NCBI GenBank assembly: GCA_034440595.1
Contig: JAWXCH010000396.1
Location: 1 to 13,770, forward strand
Length of the DNA: 13,770 nucleotides
Reading direction: 5' to 3'
Origin: JAWXCH01 sp034440595
Lineage (GTDB): Bacteria > Planctomycetota > Planctomycetia > Pirellulales > JALHPA01
A program made the position numbers and the translations under genes. The stretch's first letter is position 1, and each line of letters opens with the position of its first letter. Positions 13,054 to 13,770 of the stretch are shown here, one piece after another. The notes beneath the pieces were generated by a model. It was given only the letters and a program-made list of their open reading frames with translations, did no database searches and was not told the DNA's origin.

Positions 13054-13563
13054 ATGAAGCGCTCTGCCATCGCAATTTGTGGGCTGTGCTGTTTGTTGAT
13101 CTGTGGCTCGACGGTATTCGGTAGCCCCGGTGCGAAAAGCCAGGGTGGAAAAGGCTCCTCGGGTACACAGCGGCCGGGCCAGAATTTTCAAGGCCAAGGG
13201 GGAGCGGGGAGCGGTTTTGGTCAAATGGATCGCAAGCGTGCCGAGATGTTCAAACGCGCCATGAAGCAGCGCTTTGACGTAAATGGCAATGGTGTGCTGG
13301 AACCGAACGAACGTACTGCCAAGCAAGCTGCGATGCAGAACGCCGGCATGGGAGGCATGCAAGGAGGAAACACTGGAGTTACCGGTGGCGGCCTGCCAAA
13401 TGGAGCTGCCAATGGGACAAAAGGTGCAAGTGGTAAATCCAAGCGTGGCCCTAATGAGAAAATCTTGAAGGAATTTGATAAGAATAACGACGGAAAATTG
13501 GACGCCTCAGAAAAGGCGGCCATTCAAGCTGCGAGAAAGAATCGCACGTCGAAAAAGAATTAG
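13054..13563 (+). CDS. secreted glycine-rich EF-hand protein
   Basis: Protein of 169 residues. Signal peptide: basic MKR, hydrophobic core about 5-19, likely cut near VFG-SPG (23). A Gly/Gln/Ser-rich linker (25-57) and a Gly/Met/Asn-rich linker (96-128) flank two canonical EF-hand loops. Loop 1 is D75-V-N77-G-N79-G-V-L-E-P-N-E86 and loop 2 is D142-K-N144-N-D146-G-K-L-D-A-S-E153, each with correct ligands at positions 1, 3, 5, 6-Gly and 12. Calcium binding in the periplasm or at the surface is therefore likely. The basic C-terminus (RKNRTSKKN) is unusual. ATG with GGAGG 8 nt upstream. Secreted EF-hand proteins of this design are frequent in planctomycetes; the target is unknown. Confidence 0.88.
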   Translation: MKRSAIAICGLCCLLICGSTVFGSPGAKSQGGKGSSGTQRPGQNFQGQGGAGSGFGQMDRKRAEMFKRAMKQRFDVNGNGVLEPNERTAKQAAMQNAGMGGMQGGNTGVTGGGLPNGAANGTKGASGKSKRGPNEKILKEFDKNNDGKLDASEKAAIQAARKNRTSKKN

Positions 13564-13648
13564 TACTGAGCCGCAACTGCTCTCTGTTCCTTGGGACGTC
13601 CGTCGCTAGCACGAAGCTGTTCGGCCCAGCCTGCGCCCCATCATCTCG

Positions 13649-13681
13649 CCACAAGTCTTAGCTGCTGAGCGGACTTAGTGG
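13649..13681 (+). terminator. candidate terminator hairpin after EF-hand gene
   Basis: CCAC-AAGTC (13649-13657) pairs with GACTT-GTGG (13672-13681, one bulged A at 13677), a 9-bp stem around a 14-nt loop, 86 bp after the stop. No T-tract. The remaining 200 bp to the window end hold nothing else I can support. Confidence 0.3.
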
Positions 13682-13770
13682 TGTTGGCTGACCACAACCC
13701 GCTAGGGCCATCTGCATTCCCACATGCCGACGCTGGCGGCTTTCTTGGCCCATCTAGGCCATCATTGCAC

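Noticed and set aside
1..13770. tRNA, rRNA, CRISPR, insertion sequence or prophage signs
   Set aside because: No repeat arrays, transposase or integrase motifs, or cloverleaf-like segments were recognised on reading; a dedicated search was not possible.

Overview
The window reads as ordinary chromosomal housekeeping DNA from a planctomycete, most likely a Pirellulales-type member of Planctomycetota. This is inferred from gene content and style, not from a marker gene. The pointers are a zinc-ribbon + GYF_2 membrane protein, a free-standing small zinc-ribbon protein, secreted PQQ-propeller and HEAT/PA14-like proteins, a secreted EF-hand protein, frequent GTG/TTG starts with uneven Shine-Dalgarno use, and an intergenic palindrome of the GGCGCTAGCC type that I recall from planctomycete genomes. 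Base composition looks fairly even across the window. I see no rRNA, tRNA, CRISPR array, transposase, integrase or phage gene.

Layout. Positions 1-1052 hold a possible truncated plus-strand reading frame at the left edge, converging on a minus-strand GYF_2 membrane protein. Positions 1143-2342 (minus) hold a partner-switch pair, a STAS anti-sigma-factor antagonist followed by an RsbW-type ATP-binding anti-sigma factor. A good sigma70-like promoter and a ~215-nt leader precede the pair, and a strong compound stem-loop lies between the two genes. Positions 2516-3386 (minus) hold a small two-TM membrane protein and a membrane-anchored hypothetical protein, probably an operon. Positions 3767-4276 (plus) hold the RimI-type acetyltransferase, with a TTG start behind a near-perfect ribosome-binding site. 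A secreted hypothetical protein (minus) and the small zinc-ribbon protein (plus, with a clear promoter) then diverge from each other.

Positions 5483-6910 hold a cluster of four stem-loops and then aroA (shikimate pathway, minus). Positions 6960-7026 are the planctomycete-type palindrome. Positions 7081-9628 (minus) hold two secreted proteins in tandem, a HEAT-like/lectin-fold protein and a PQQ-type beta-propeller. Positions 9897-11638 (minus) hold a GlmU-type nucleotidyltransferase without the acetyltransferase half, coupled by an ATGA overlap to prs (PRPP synthase). Divergent from it, 11928-12902 (plus) encodes UDP-glucuronate decarboxylase. Positions 13054-13563 encode a secreted glycine-rich EF-hand protein.

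Functional links: the GlmU-like protein, Prs and UXS all feed nucleotide-sugar and nucleotide metabolism, and AroA supplies chorismate. The STAS/RsbW pair is a regulatory switch whose sigma factor is not in the window. I found no convincing undescribed multi-gene system. The items most worth a second look are the stem-loop inside the partner-switch operon, the shared zinc-ribbon module in two genes, the stem-loop cluster next to aroA, the Tyr-to-Phe change at the presumed RimI acid, and the one-domain GlmU.
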